Assembly: GCA_020091685.1 (NCBI GenBank)
Contig: CM034613.1
Span: 14,390,169-14,454,168 of the forward strand
Direction of reading: 5' to 3'
Source: Lutjanus erythropterus
Taxonomy: Eukaryota; Chordata; Actinopteri; Lutjaniformes; Lutjanidae
Length of the DNA: 64,000 nucleotides
Notes under the pieces: model-generated
Database searches by the model: none
What the model was told of the DNA's origin: nothing
Seen by the model: only the letters and a program-made list of their open reading frames with translations
Part shown: positions 37,029 to 49,689 of the stretch, one piece after another
Layout of the letters: the number at the start of each line of letters is the position of its first letter
Position numbering within the stretch: position 1 is the first letter of the stretch
Position numbers and translations under genes: made by a program

Positions 37029-40000
37029 ATGGAGGACACTTACCAGTATCGTGTTTTCTTTGACTGTCTCCGTCTGGACGAAGAGAAAAAGAAGAGGATT
37101 GAAAACTATTTCAAAATTCTCCGCAAATCAGGAGGAGGAGACTGCGGCTCAGTAACAAATGTAAATGATAAAGTTTACAGCATTGCTTTCAAAGACAAAG
37201 AGGGTAAGATGACATGATTTTAATAATTCATTTAAGTGTTTCTCTGTTGGGTTTTTATCATTGACTCATTTATTGTTTAAAATTCTGTCTAAAATGTCTA
37301 TCTTATTCTATTCTGTTTTCTTTTATGAGACAGACACATTTTCCTGCTTGCAGATAACATCTCCACACTGTTTTATTGGCAATGTTACTTTTTAACTTGT
37401 TGTATATCAACTGTATAATCTATCTATACCTAAATGAAGAAACATCAGTCTTTTCTAAGCTGAAGGCAGGGAGGCATCTAAGGATACTGAGGAAACCATG
37501 TTAATCCTTCAAACTTTCCATACTTTTCATACTTGAACCCCAATAGAATAATGCATCCACAAGCACTTCGGCATAAACTGTTTGACTTGTTTTGAACAAA
37601 AATTGTTTGATTATTTAAAACTGTAAGATTTCCACTACAGTTCACTGTGGCCAGCAGGACAGAGGGAACTGCAGCCCTGACATCCTGCTTTCCTCTGCTG
37701 ATATCTGTATGTCCAACAGGTGGCTCCAGAAAAGTGGAGGAGATGAATAATAAAAAAGAAGCCTTTGTTTTCATATGTGTGACTTAAAGGATTGTAACAA
37801 AATCAGATTAAATAAATGACTAATAAGATAATGCCAAAATATACTATAAAATAAAATATAAAGTCAATGAAATATACAGAATAAAATAGTAATGAGTGCA
37901 ATATAACAAAAATGATCCAGTAATGGCTCTTTTATCTCCACAAGAGCAAACCTGAACTCAACAAAACTTGCAAACTTGGCTTGCACTTGGCTTCAGTGTT
38001 GCCCTGGTGAATGTGACAAAACTGCCACTCGTGCTGAAGTGGCAGCATGAGGCTTGTGGCATAATTACATTTTAGTCAAGCGTCTAATCTGGAAACTGGT
38101 TATGGTTGAGATGCAACCTTTTCAGTGGATTTGACTCAATGTTAGTGGTCACCCTTAGCTGGTAGCTGTCTAACTCCAATCTGCTTTGTGATGCACTACT
38201 ATTGTCACACTGAAAAAACTGTTCTTGCACTTCTGCAGCTGTGCAGGGGTTCCTGCAGCTTCCCTCTCTGAGGGGTGAGAAGAGGCAGAGGCAGGTGCCG
38301 CCCTCTCGGTTGCTGCTCCTCTCTTCACTTCCTCCAACTTCTCAGTGACCTGAGGTCCAGAAATGTTGCCAGGGTCAGCAGCTCATCAGCTGCAGGATCA
38401 CTGTATTTTCACAGTCACAATATTATATACAGAGGACAGTCTTCACAAAGCTGACACTGACATATTCCGCCTCTGATTAGGCATAATTGAAATCTTGGAG
38501 GGGCTTTTGTGCTTCACTGATGGTTTTCAACTCTAGTTGAGCAAAAGGCTCCTTGTCCTTAAATCTGCTGCCAGGACTTGTGCGGTGGCCTTTTCCCGCT
38601 CCAACACCATTTTCATCATCTTCACACGGGACTCTCACCTTGTGGGAGACTCTGTGACCAGCTTGTGGACGGGCAGGTTCAGCTCACCTGCTGTGCCTTC
38701 TACTGTATGAAAATGTGCTGACCACTTTTTTGGACACAGGTGTAGCCTGTGCAACACAAGCATCGTTTTGGACACTTTTCTTTGGAAAGTCAAATTCATT
38801 CATTCATTCATTGTCTTCCGCTTATTCTGCTTCAGCTCAACAAAGAGTCCTGCAGAGATCTGAACATGTGTTGGAGTCTGCAGGTGGTCCTCTGGTGCTG
38901 ACTGTGCGAGACAGCCCAGGACCTGCAGGAAAGTCAGCCAGCACAATGTTGGACTCAAATTCATCACAGGTCAGTGCTGAAAGTCTTCTAACATAGTGTC
39001 TAATCGCTCTGCAAATGTTGCACATAAGACACAAAAAGTAACAAGGAATGTCCAGTTATTTCAGTTGATTCTAAACACAACAGTTTTCATCACTCTGTCA
39101 TTATAAGGCATCACAAGCACTTACAGATTTCAGTTTGACTGGGACAATGGAAAATGAATTTGAAATAACTTTCTATAAAAAAAAAAATATTCAGGGTATG
39201 TGTTCATTTTATTTGAGTCAAGTCAAACATAAGGATTCTTAACTTAGGTAAAAGTCAATGCAAAAATACCATAGAAAAGATAAACTGACCAAAGTTATTA
39301 ACAGATTAATAGTAAAACACAACACATCCATTCAATAGTACTGACTTTTTTCACATTCTGTATGTCTTAAACACTGTTTTGGACTAAACATCAATAACGT
39401 TGATATGTCCATGTCCAACAGCAGAGCCACAGTCCATGCTGTGGAAGTGGAATTAAATCCTTCTCTTTGTTACTACAGGCCTTCCAGTCTGCCCAGGAAA
39501 CTTTGCGTCCCAGAAGAATCATGAACAATGCTGATCCAGACCAAGGTTAATATAAATATTTTACTTTCAAATTCAGGTTAAGCAAGACTTCAGCCACATT
39601 TCCACTGGACAAAACACTCACTGAGATCCACTAACATCTGGCTTTTGTCTTCAGTGGGAAAGGTAACAATTAGCATTCACTTCCGGAGATTAAGTTAGAA
39701 GCTACAAAAGTACTGAGAGCTGAACATACAGAGACTTTTTAAAACTTCTTTCTCTTCTCTCCTCCTGAACTGAGAGTTGAGTCTTGGTTTTCCAGTTCAC
39801 ATCAGAAAAAAACAGACAGGGAAACTCATCTGCTGGTGATGGGGAAAAGGTCAATCACTAAGTTTGGCATAAACACAGTATTTGATAAATTACTTGTTTC
39901 CTTAATCTCTAAAGGCCAAAATATCAGATAAAGATCAAAGAGATTCCTAAACACAAACCACCATCGACAGGTCAAATTGATGCTTTTAAAGTTATGGCTA

Positions 40001-41505
40001 ACATGCAAGCATACTATTACTTACACATCAAGCAGATATGAACCACCTGAGAAAAACACTATTTGCTAAACCACCTTCTCCTAGCTCGCTTGGTGTATTA
40101 TTTATATAAGAAAAAAAACAAGAGACAAATGTTCAGTTTAATTGATGGACATTATTCTCTTTCAGAAGATGAAAGAAGAATTGTCATCTTGGGAAAATCT
40201 GGAGCTGGGAAAAGCAGCCTGGCTAACACCATATTTGGAGAGAGCCTGTTCGAGGTTGATGATACTTTCAGCTCTGGAACAAAGAAATGTGAAGCAAAAA
40301 CCAAATCTATCAAAGGAAGAAGCGTCACTTCGATCGACACCCCTGGTTTCTTTGACACAGACATACCTGAGGAGCAGCTGAAGGCTGAGATAGTGAGGTG
40401 CATCACAGAGTGCTCTCCTGGGCCTCATGCTTTTCTCATTGTGCTAAAAGTGGATAAATTCACAGAGCAGGAGCAGGCCGTCATTGACAAAGTACGCCAA
40501 TACTTTTCTGAAGAAGCTTTTAAATATGCAACAATTCTCTTCACTCATGGCGACCAGCTTCCCGAAGGACAGACAGTTGAGGGGTTTGTCCATCAGAATA
40601 CTCAAAAGAATAAGGCTTTGAGTGATCTGGTGAGGAAGTGTGAAGGCAGGTTCCACGTCATTGATAATAGATACTGGAATAAAAACACAGCAGATGAATA
40701 CAGGAGCAACCGGTTCCAGGTGGAGGAGCTACTCAAGACAATAGACAAGATGGTAATGAAAAACAATGGAAGATGCTACACCAATGAGATGTTACAAGCA
40801 GTGGAGGAAGAAATACAACAAGAGGCGGAGCTCATTAGACGCTCAGCATCAGGAAACATGTCAGAGGAAGAGATCAGAGAACGGGCTAAAGCCAACGTAT
40901 CTACAAAGCTTTCAGTCAGATTAGCAGGTATCGGAACAGGTGCATTGTTAGGAGCTTTGTTTGGTGTTGGAATAATGGTTGGATTAGTTGTCATAACTTT
41001 AAAACACGTACTGATGCCATTACGAAATTTAGCCACATCAATTACAGATGCTAGAGGAGTAATTGGAACAATAGGAACAGCAGCAGCAGGGGGAGCAGCA
41101 GCAGTTGCAGGAGAAACGGCAGCAGCAGCAGGGGGAGCAGCAGCGGTTGCAGGAGAAACGGCAGCAGCAGCAGGGGGAGCAGCAGCAGTTGCAGGAGAAG
41201 CGGCAGCAGCAGCAGGAGGAGCAGCAGCAGTTGCAGGAGAAGCAGCAGCAGCAGGGGGAGCAGCAGCAGCAGGAGAAACAGCAGCGGTAGGAACGGCTGG
41301 AATGTCACTAGGCGCAGCTGTAGGGGTATCTGCTGTAGTAGGAGCAGGCGTAGGAGGTGTCACAGGATATTATGCATCTGAAGGAGAAGAAACAGCAGGG
41401 GGAGCAGCAAAGAAAACAGCAGCTGCTCTCTGGGATGGAACCCTGTCTGTCCTCGATAAAGCAAATAATGCTTTGGAAAACTTTACCTCCAGACTCCAAA
41501 AATGA
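37029..41505 (+). CDS. PARP14-type RRM-like module fused to an AIG1/GIMAP GTPase, 571 residues
   Basis: Exons are 37029-37203, 38836-38969, 39479-39545 and 40166-41505; GT/AG junctions and phases (1, 0, 1) all agree. Residues 1 to about 80 resemble the first RRM-like domain of PARP14 (NYFKILRKSGGGDC, then QQRVLQRSEHVLE and LVLTV). A short linker follows. From residue 131 there is an AIG1 GTPase: P-loop GKSGAGKS at 135-142, DTPG at 183-186, the GIMAP-specific VLKVDKFTEQEQ region, and THGD at 252-255. The GTPase is encoded in one large exon, as in other GIMAP genes. The C-terminus has a hydrophobic, glycine-rich helix (about 378-405), then a glycine/alanine tandem repeat (about 428-503) and a second glycine-rich hydrophobic stretch, so membrane association is likely. 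GIMAPs act on intracellular membranes in immune cells. A shorter form starting inside the last intron (40063) is possible but less likely. Confidence 0.85.
38190..38700 (-). pseudogene. Possible broken coding remnant inside the RRM-GIMAP gene's first intron
   Basis: Read on the minus strand, pieces look protein-like: KMMKMVLEREKATAQ, then in a shifted frame EPFAQLELKTISEAQK, and later VTEKLEEVKRGAATE. They are separated by stops and frame changes. The helix-like, glutamate/lysine-rich composition suggests a decayed coiled-coil coding fragment. I do not recognise the parent gene, and chance is possible. Confidence 0.25.
41080..41290 (+). repeat. In-frame 42-bp coding minisatellite (glycine/alanine repeats)
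   Basis: About five copies of a 42-bp unit, with shortened last copies, encode 14-residue repeats of the form GAAAVAGETAAAAG. Units differ mainly by ACG/GCG and small GCA-run changes. The frame is kept throughout, so length changes by whole units would leave the C-terminus intact. Confidence 0.9.
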
Positions 41506-44500
41506 TGAGCTTGTTGCTATAACTTGCAGTTGACGAATTTTAAAGCTTACAAACATAACTGATAGTCCTGATCAAGCAATCATGACAGCACCCAGTGCTC
41601 ATCACTAAAAAAATATTACTCTGCTCAGAGGGGAGATTTTATTTTATTTTTTTCATTTTCACTGTGGCCTTATATAGATTATAACCTCCTTTTAGGCTAT
41701 TTCTTGCATCTGTTTAAATCAACTTTCTTTCATGAACATATTTTTTGGTGCTGTTAAGTTGCTCCAGACCGCCTCCCATCTGTGCAACAACCCAGAGAGA
41801 AACGCCAACAAATATGGATAGAAGTGTAATAATTTGTTAGATCGAACGTCTTGCAAATTTTGAAAATCTATCTTTTTTTTCAATACAGTTTGACTTTTCG
41901 CCTTAACAACACTCTGGAGTTACTGGAAATGTGTGGATCACACGGAAACTCCGTTCGGCATCGTCCATCACCTGTGCCCCGGTGAGCCAGTGAGGGACGC
42001 GGTGCAACTAGTTTAAAAACACCTGTGAAGCTTGCAGACATAGCGAAATCTTTATGTTGCGGAAATCCCACAGTTGCTGGAAAGCATTAATATAAGCTCA
42101 AGTTGACTGACTGCCTCAACAGGAACCAGAAATTGTCTCTGTTGCTAGGTCGTTACTAAGGGTCGGCCGACTCACTGGAGTAGAAAACTAGACTTCATTA
42201 CGGAGGACTCCACTGACAACAACTGTTTTTCAGTCATTAGTTGATCCCATGTGTTTCCAGGGAAACAGATATTTTTATTTTGAGAGCAAATTGCCCCACA
42301 ATATGAATTATTAATATTAATATTTTATTGGTAACCTGTTGTCGTATAATTGCAATATTTTGCTTGAAGCTGAGCTTTAGCATCATTATTAATACTGTTG
42401 TGCTAATAACAACAATAATACAATTCCTTTGCAATATTTATATTTTCATCAGCCATGTTGGTTGTATAAGGCTGAAGCTAAAATTTCCCAGGCTACTTCA
42501 CGTCGTCATTAAACATCTTTAGTTATTGTTTTAGTCCCCCAAGGGGCAGAATCTACGTATAGTATGTTTAAATGAAAATTATGTCTTTAACTATTGAGTT
42601 GATTATGTTTATTCCTATGTAATATTTACCATGTTGCAGCTTCAAACCACAGAGTGCCAGGTTGATATGTTGTCCAGTGCATGCATTGCACACACACATC
42701 CTGCCAGCTCACTTTATCAGCCTTAGATGACTGAAAGCGTGAGACAGATACAAGGATTGCTTACAGCGATGTCCCGAAGCACCTGTGCAACTGCTTTACC
42801 AGAATAAGGGAATACCACAATTACTCCACAAGAGGGAGTACAATTGCACTTACAATTGTTAGGTTGTTCTTCTGGTCAGGCCTATAGCACTTCATCTGCA
42901 TCGTATATTGCTCTTATATATGTGGGGAAGACATTGAAGCACTTTAATAAAAGATAGTCTATTAAGTGGATATTTTTGGATCTCCGTTAGCAAACACAAG
43001 AAGAGATTGAACTGTATTCTTACTTGCGCTGTGAGGAAAAATATTTTATTGCAGTGGATGAATGAAAAAGTACAGACTGTTAAAGGCTGGCAAAGAGGGA
43101 GCTGTCTGATCTAGTGCCATTAAAGGATCTTACATGTATATTACATTCACTCCTTTTTCTCCCTCAGTCTTTAGAGGGTCTCAAATAAGATCTGATTGAT
43201 TTATTGAAAAACAAACCAATTCTATCTTATTTGAATTAAGTACAGCCTGATGTCTTTAATATGCTGCAAGGATTCTCTGTCTTTTTTTTTTCTTTTTGTC
43301 TGTGGATTTCATAATATATATATCTTTTACTTGTTATAAAGGTGAAAAGCAATAAATATATTGTTAAAAAAAAAAAAGAAACGTGTTTTTTCTTGGCTTA
43401 GAGACTATTTTACAGAGGAGGACAGAGGACTGATAGGGAGCTGAACATTATGATGTGAGCTTAAGATGTCATCACTCCATCATTCGTGTGAAATGTTGCC
43501 ATAATTCGTGTCTGGCTTCTTGAGCTGCGGCCGAAAATGTGTTTTGTGAGGTCACAGTGACCTTGGAGCTCCATAATCCAATCAGTTCAGCTTTGAGTCC
43601 AAGTGGACATGTGCACTAAGTTTGGAAGAATTCCCTGATGTACTGTCTTCACAAGAATAAGACAGACATGAGGTCACGGTGACCTTTGACCTACAAAATC
43701 TAATCAATGTCCAAGTGGACTTTTGAGTCCAAATCTGGAGAAACTCTGTGTAGCTGGTTACTGTGATTAGCTGGAAAAACAGAGGAGAAGCCAGGTGCAG
43801 CTAATCAGGGGTAGGGAGGTGTGTTGAGAGGGCAGGGACTATTTGCATATTCATGAATCCTTGAATACCAAATGAAGGCAAGGTGTAGAGCTGTGTAAGC
43901 CATTTTAATACGGTATTAGAAATTATTTAAACAGGCAGTTTTAACTTGTGCTCAATGCTTTTTGCAAAACTAAACCTTAATATTGGGCCATGAGCCACAA
44001 ACACACACCTGTATATGGGCTTGTATGCTCTTTGAAAAAAAGAAACACTTTCCCAACCTGGTGCATGCTGGTCCTATCTCTGCCCTCCTATGTATAACTT
44101 CAGGTGGCCACAGTGTTCCCCAAATAACAAACAGAAATATTAATTCAGCAAAAATCTAAATAAGCTAAGCAAGAAAATAATACTAATTAATAATTAGAAT
44201 AAAAATAACTACGAGGAAGGAAAATACTATCAAAATCCAACCTACATAAACATCTAATATGAATAATTATTTATTTGTATTTAGCCTTTACAAATAATAG
44301 ATAATGATAATAATATCTTTCATACATAACATGCAAATAAAAGTGCTTTACAATGTGGCATTAAAAACACATAATAAGAAGAAATATTAAAAATAAAGTC
44401 TACAAAATAGAATAAAACATCCAATAAAAAGCAAAGATGCAAGTAGTAAAAATGGCAGTAAAACAAGCTCAAATGTGCTACATTAGTTAACTGCCTGCCT

Positions 44501-44610
44501 GGTTTAGTCGGTCTTTAGTTGATTTTTAAAAATGTGAGTGAGTCTTGGAGCACAGTGGCTAAAAGAAGTTTGATTTTTTATTTTATTTTGAAATGCAAGG
44601 TCCCTCCTCG
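41506..44610. other. Between GIMAP and TRIM genes: 3' UTR and dispersed repeats
   Basis: The segment 41745-41935 repeats the family at 26800-27005. The segment 43480-43760 holds two tandem copies of a common fish repeat (gaggtcacagtgacc, ttgagtccaagtggac, then gaggtcacggtgacc). A sequence caataaatatattg followed by a run of A lies at 43350 and could be a poly(A) site or a retrocopy tail. No further gene was recognised. Confidence 0.5.
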
Positions 44611-44618
44611 TTATAAAT
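44611..44618 (+). promoter_or_regulatory. TATA-like element of the TRIM gene
   Basis: TTATAAAT about 110 bp upstream of the ATG at 44725. Confidence 0.35.
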
Positions 44619-44724
44619 TGGACCAAAGGGCACGCAAAGTGAGCAGTGAGTTGGAGGTGTGAGCTCCGCCTCAGTGCATCATTAAAGGTGTGGTCTGAAG
44701 TCAGCGTGGCCGAGCAGCAGCAGC

Positions 44725-44938
44725 ATGGATCTGGACCACAGTCGCTTCTGCTGTTCGGTGTGTTTGGAGCTGCTTAAAGACCCGGTCACCGTCCCCTGTG
44801 GACACAATTACTGCACGAGCTGCATTAAAGGATGCTGGGACCGGGCGGAGAAGGAGAGGGGACAGTACAGCTGTCCTCAGTGCAGGGAGACGTTCAGTCC
44901 GAGGCCTGACGTGAGGAAGAACAACATGCTGGATGAGG

Positions 44939-44973
<35 letters not shown>

Positions 44974-47900
44974 GTGATGGTGGAGGTGGAGGGTCACTGT
45001 GAGACATTTCACTGTCGTCCATTACAATTAAAGTTTGACTGTAACACATTTAAAATGATCTGAACTCTATTAATACTGAGGTGTCACTGTTGACTGCAGT
45101 TGGGCGGGTTACTTTAAAAAATACAGTTACAAATTACCCGTTTTCTTTTTTCTTTTCTTTTTTTTAGCATCGATTAAGCAGTCACTTATTTTCTCAATTA
45201 ATCGCTTAGTTGTTTGGTCCAAAAAATGTCAGAACTTGGTGAAAACTGTTGATCAAAGCTCCACATGGTGTCCTGAAATGTCTCAAAAATATTCATTTTA
45301 TTATCAGAGAGGAGCAAAGAAAAAAATACTCGGATTATTTTTTGTATTTGAATTTGTATTTTGAAATCAATTGATTAATTAATCCTGCGACAATCTTGTC
45401 ACTTGAAAAACGGGTCCAAACATTTTCAAGTGTTTCCTGTAACGATTGTTAGTTTCAGTAACATCTTTTAAATCCCTACTTAAAACCCACTTTTATAGAC
45501 TTGCTTTTATGTGGCATCATCATTTTGATATATTTTAATCTTTTTACTCAGTACAAGATCCATTGAATTCATTTTATTTATTTATACTGACTAGATGACA
45601 TCATGTGGTGTCATCTCTGCATTCTCCTCCCTCTATTTTTATTTATTCTTGTCATGATTTTATTGTTTTCCTGTTACCTATTTTATTTTTTGTCTTATTT
45701 TTACTATATTTTAGTGTCTCAGTTTTACTTAAATTTCAACTTAATTTTGTCTTTCTTCTTGCTTTCTTTCGGCTTGTAGGCCAAACACCTGAAATGTGTG
45801 GAAGCAGAATTATCTTAATTTCATTGCATATGCTGTGTTCCTCTGTACAAACAGAATTTCTACAATTTTTAATTATTTGCAAATAGTTTGAAATCACCCT
45901 ACCAACAAAGTTTGTGTTGTTTACATACTACGTGCCATAGCCGTTTCCTGTAACTGGTGGTCCTGCAAAATATGAAGGCGATATTTCACCTGCAGGTCTG
46001 AGTACAGTAACATGATCCATTTAAATGTCTGCAGACTCATTTGAACTTTGCACAGTTTCAAACTGAATTAGGTTCTCTTCAAAAAATCATGGCTACCGTC
46101 AGCCAATCAGTTATTCTCTGTAAATATAATGATTTCTTACAGATGTAACATTTTCTAGTAACTGATTTAGAGGATTCTGAAGCTTTGTAGACTCTTTATC
46201 TTTTTATCCCGTGTGTCGTCTCACCACCGTCATTGCTGTCACCTTCAGGTTGTGGAGATGTTAAAGAGGACGAGCAGCGAGCAGGCTTCTCCCCGTGCTG
46301 CTGCGGCCTGTGCCGGCCCAGCGGACGTTGCCTGTGATTTCTGCTGTGGGACCAAACGAAACAAAGCCACGATGTCTTGCTTGACGTGTTTGGCGTCTTA
46401 CTGTCCAGCTCACCTCGAGCCTCACCACAGTGTTCCTGTGTTGAAGAAGCACGAGCTGGTCTCGGCCACAGTCCCACTGCAGGAAAAGATGTGTACAAAG
46501 CACAACAAGCTGAAGGAGGTCTACTGCCAGACAGACAGGAAGTGTATCTGCTGTCTCTGCGTTATAGATGAGCATAAAAGGCACCATATAGTGTCTGCTG
46601 CAGCAGAGAGAGCTGTGCAACAGGTAAAAAGAAAAACACAGCAGAACAGAAAATTCAGTTTTTATTATTGCTTGTGACTGAAATGATAGATGATGCAACT
46701 CTGTTTTCCTGTGAAACTCCAGCAGTGTTTTGTGGACTAAAAAAAAAACTAAACCTGACCTTAAATCGCCATGAGGATGAGAAGATAATGACTGAATTTT
46801 CATTTTTGGGTGAACTATCCCTTTAAAAGAAATCCCAGCGTGTTCATGAATTATTGCAAATTGTTTATTTAGCTAAAAGCTGATTGGCTTGTAAAATAGA
46901 AAACGGACTGATGAATCAAAATTCCTTTGAAAACTTCAGCATCAGCAGTCCGTTGATTATCCAGACTCATTTTCAGGATGATTGACTCGAACCCTTGAAT
47001 ATAATAATTGTACTGATTAAAAATGAGGCTGTCACACCAATAATGTCTTTCAGAAACAGCTGATTGTGAGTCGGAAGAAAGTCCAGGAGAGATTCCAGGA
47101 GCGAGAGAGGGAGCTGAAAATGCTGGTCCAAGCTCTGAGGGATTTCAAGGTGCAGAAAATCAGTATTTGATCTCTATTGTCTGTATTTACCACAAAATAA
47201 GAAGTCTTGTAATGTCTGGTAAGGTGTGCTCATCTTTAGAAGGATCTTGATGTTTTTCTTTTTTTGAGCAGACTTGTGGTAAGACTGCAGTGAAGACCAG
47301 CGATGAGATCTTTGATGAGCTGATCTCCATCACAAAGAAAATACACTCTTTGACAAACTACCTGATCAAAGAGCGGGAGAAGACTGCGGTCGCTCAGGCT
47401 AAAGAGCTGCAGCTGCAGCTGGAGGAGGAGATCACCAAGCTGAGGAGGAGGGACACCGAGCTGGAACGGCTCTCTCATATGGACGACCACATCCATTTCA
47501 TTCAGGTTAGGATATATTTTAATGGAACTAACATCAACTGCAGTAAGTTGTATGCGCTTTTCCATACAGTACATATTATACTCATAGCTATTTGTCTGCT
47601 GTTTATTTTGTTTTCCTTCTGGTCTCTGACTTATTGAATACCATCCAGACTTTCTCCAGGCTCCAGTCCCCGTCCACCTCCTGTGAATCTGCAGACTTGC
47701 CTCCTGATTCTGTCATTCGTCCTCAACGTTCGTTCAGAACTGTGACCGACTGCATGACGAAGCTGAAGGATGACATGAGGAGCCTCCTGTATGGCACATG
47801 GTGGGCCAAGATCTCTGACACAGGTACGTGACGGATATTTAAAAATCTAGTGTTGTGTAATGTTTTTATTCAAGTCCAGGAGTACTGAGTGTTTTTGTTT

Positions 47901-49167
47901 TTTGGTAGTTTCTACTATAGATGTTGTGCTGCCACCTGTGCCAAATACCAGAGAGGAGTTTTTACGCTGTGAGTAAAACATTTGATTCTCTGCACTTCCA
48001 GTAAGATAATCTTTTATTAGTCACACAACAAGGAAATCTGCTACATCTGTTACAGCAGCGAAAGGCAAAATAGAAAAAAGCAATGAAGGAAATAAAAAAA
48101 ATAGTGGAAAAGCTATAAATATCAAACGTATATAAAAAACAGTAACATAATTAAGATGAAATAAAACTACATAGAACTGAGAAATCCTTCAAAAATAATG
48201 AGTTACAATCTCAAAATATTGATTTAGTATTTGAATAATAATCAGAAACTTTCTAAAACTGGCTTGCATCCTAAGTCATAATTTTCAGTTAGATAGGGGA
48301 GACTGGGGTCAATTGCAACTTTCTTTTTAAAATATACTTGAAATATACTGCTCATCTTTTGATATGAGAAACGTGTACCATGATTTATTTATTTCTTTGT
48401 ACTCAAAATTGAAGGTTATGAAGCAAGAGGTTACCGTTGTCATGACAAGGAGTCATTCTAGTCTGTTTTACAACCAAACTCAGCTGACTTGCTGCAGTTG
48501 ATGAGCAACACCGCCGGCCAATCAGAAAAGAGTATTCACCACACCATGGTATCAGTATACATGATGAACTGAGTGTCAAACAGTTAATATTAATATTACC
48601 TTTTTCTTCCTGCCTGTGTCAGATTGCCGTCCTCTAACCCTGGACAAGAACTCAGCCCACAGATATTTGTCTCTTTCACAAGAATACCAGCGGGTGACGA
48701 GTGGCAGCTCCGATAACTATCATTCTGCTCACTCAGACAGGTTTGCTACCGTCAGGCAGGTGTTGTGCAGAGAGGGTCTGTCAGAGCGATGTTACTGGGA
48801 GGTCAGAACAGGTGGTAGCAACGTATCTGTGGCCATGTCATACAAAGACATCAGCAGATCATCGGCGTATGACTCGGAGTTCGGAAGTAATAACAAGTCG
48901 TGGAGTTTAGAGTGCTCCCCGCACGGTTACGCTTTCCGGCACAACAAAGGAAGCGTGACGGTGTCGGGCCCTCGATCCTACAGGATCGGCGTGTACCTCG
49001 ATTACAAGGCCGGGACTCTGTCTTTTTATAGCATCTCTCTCACGATGACTCTGCTTCACAAAGAACACGCCAGGTTCACTCAGCCTCTCCACCCTGGCCT
49101 CGGGCTGAAGGATGATGTCGCTTGGCCGAGCAGTGGATATTCTGCAGAACTGATCAAGTTATGGTGA
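44725..49167 (+). CDS. TRIM-family E3 ubiquitin ligase (finTRIM/TRIM16-25-like), 565 residues, seven exons
   Basis: Exons are 44725-44937, 46249-46623, 47054-47149, 47272-47505, 47649-47823, 47909-47968 and 48623-49167; all are GT/AG with agreeing phases. The 96-, 234- and 60-nt internal exons match the usual TRIM pattern. Domains: a RING at residues about 10-56 (CSVC, PCGHNYCTSC, CPQC); two B-boxes at about 97-190 (CDFCCGTK...CPAH and CTKHNKLKEVYC...HKRHH); a coiled coil over exons 3-4; and PRY-SPRY from about residue 385 (LTLDKNSAHRYLSLS, RCYWEVRTG, LDYKAGTLSFYS). Such proteins conjugate ubiquitin through the RING, dimerise through the coiled coil and choose targets through SPRY; fish finTRIMs are linked to antiviral responses. 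The ATG is taken as the first in frame before the RING. The exact orthologue is not certain. Confidence 0.9.
44938..44972 (+). repeat. (GAT/ATG)n microsatellite at the TRIM exon 1 splice donor
   Basis: The donor GT at 44938-44939 is immediately followed by ATGATG repeats, about ten units. If intron 1 were retained, the frame would read as poly-methionine and stop at 45063. Confidence 0.9.
46745..46830. mobile_element. End of a common fish repeat in a TRIM intron
   Basis: The phrases cctgaccttaaatcg, gataatgactgaattt and ttgggtgaactatccc match 15710-15795. The terminal actatccctttaaa is also found in the TTTAAAGGGA family. Confidence 0.5.
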
Positions 49168-49356
49168 TAGAACATAATTCTTTTGTTGCAGAGTCTTTGT
49201 GCCAATTTTCTCTGTAGCATTTTATCACAACCAACAAATGCTGTGAAAAATACTGCCTTCTACTCAGTTGGACATTTGTAAGATGTACAAGTAGCACTTT
49301 GTGTAATAACACTCAAAAACCCATATACTGTAAGTAGTGGCCTCATTGGAAATCAG

Positions 49357-49689
49357 TTAAAGGGATAGTTTGGATTGTTTGAAGTGGGGTTGGATTAACA
49401 TACTTATCTATATTTAGCATATTTTCACTGCTTTGTCTTCCTGTCAGACAGTTTGGTTTTTGTGTGACTTAAGTATTTTAAAAGGTTAATTTGGATTCAT
49501 CAGAGTCACATAATAACACAAACAAACAAACAAACAAAATTTCTGATTTTTGCCAATGGAGTTTGGTTGGTTTGGAAAGAGCAATATTAGGCTTAGGTAA
49601 AGCAGTTAAAATATTATAAATATAGTGTATATTTAAACTAGTTTTTTTTTTTCATATAACCCCAAATAATGCAAACTATCCCTTTAAAA
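49357..49689. mobile_element. TTTAAAGGGA-family MITE in the TRIM 3' region
   Basis: The ends are ttaaagggatagtttgg and caaactatccctttaa, a good inverted pair 333 bp apart. This is the compact relative of 27832-28820. It lies between the TRIM stop and its poly(A) signals, so it is probably transcribed in the 3' UTR. Confidence 0.7.

Noticed and set aside
39796..39850. Possible extra exon between exons 3 and 4 of the RRM-GIMAP gene
   Set aside because: In the phase required by exon 3 it hits a stop within 15 codons, whereas direct splicing to 40166 is in frame.
40063..40165. Alternative start of the GIMAP protein inside the last intron
   Set aside because: The upstream exons splice in phase to 40166; the extra 34 residues precede the acceptor cag and look intronic.
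40776..41363. 195-codon Ala/Pro-rich frame antisense to the GIMAP tail
   Set aside because: Mirror of the coding minisatellite; repeats keep all frames open.
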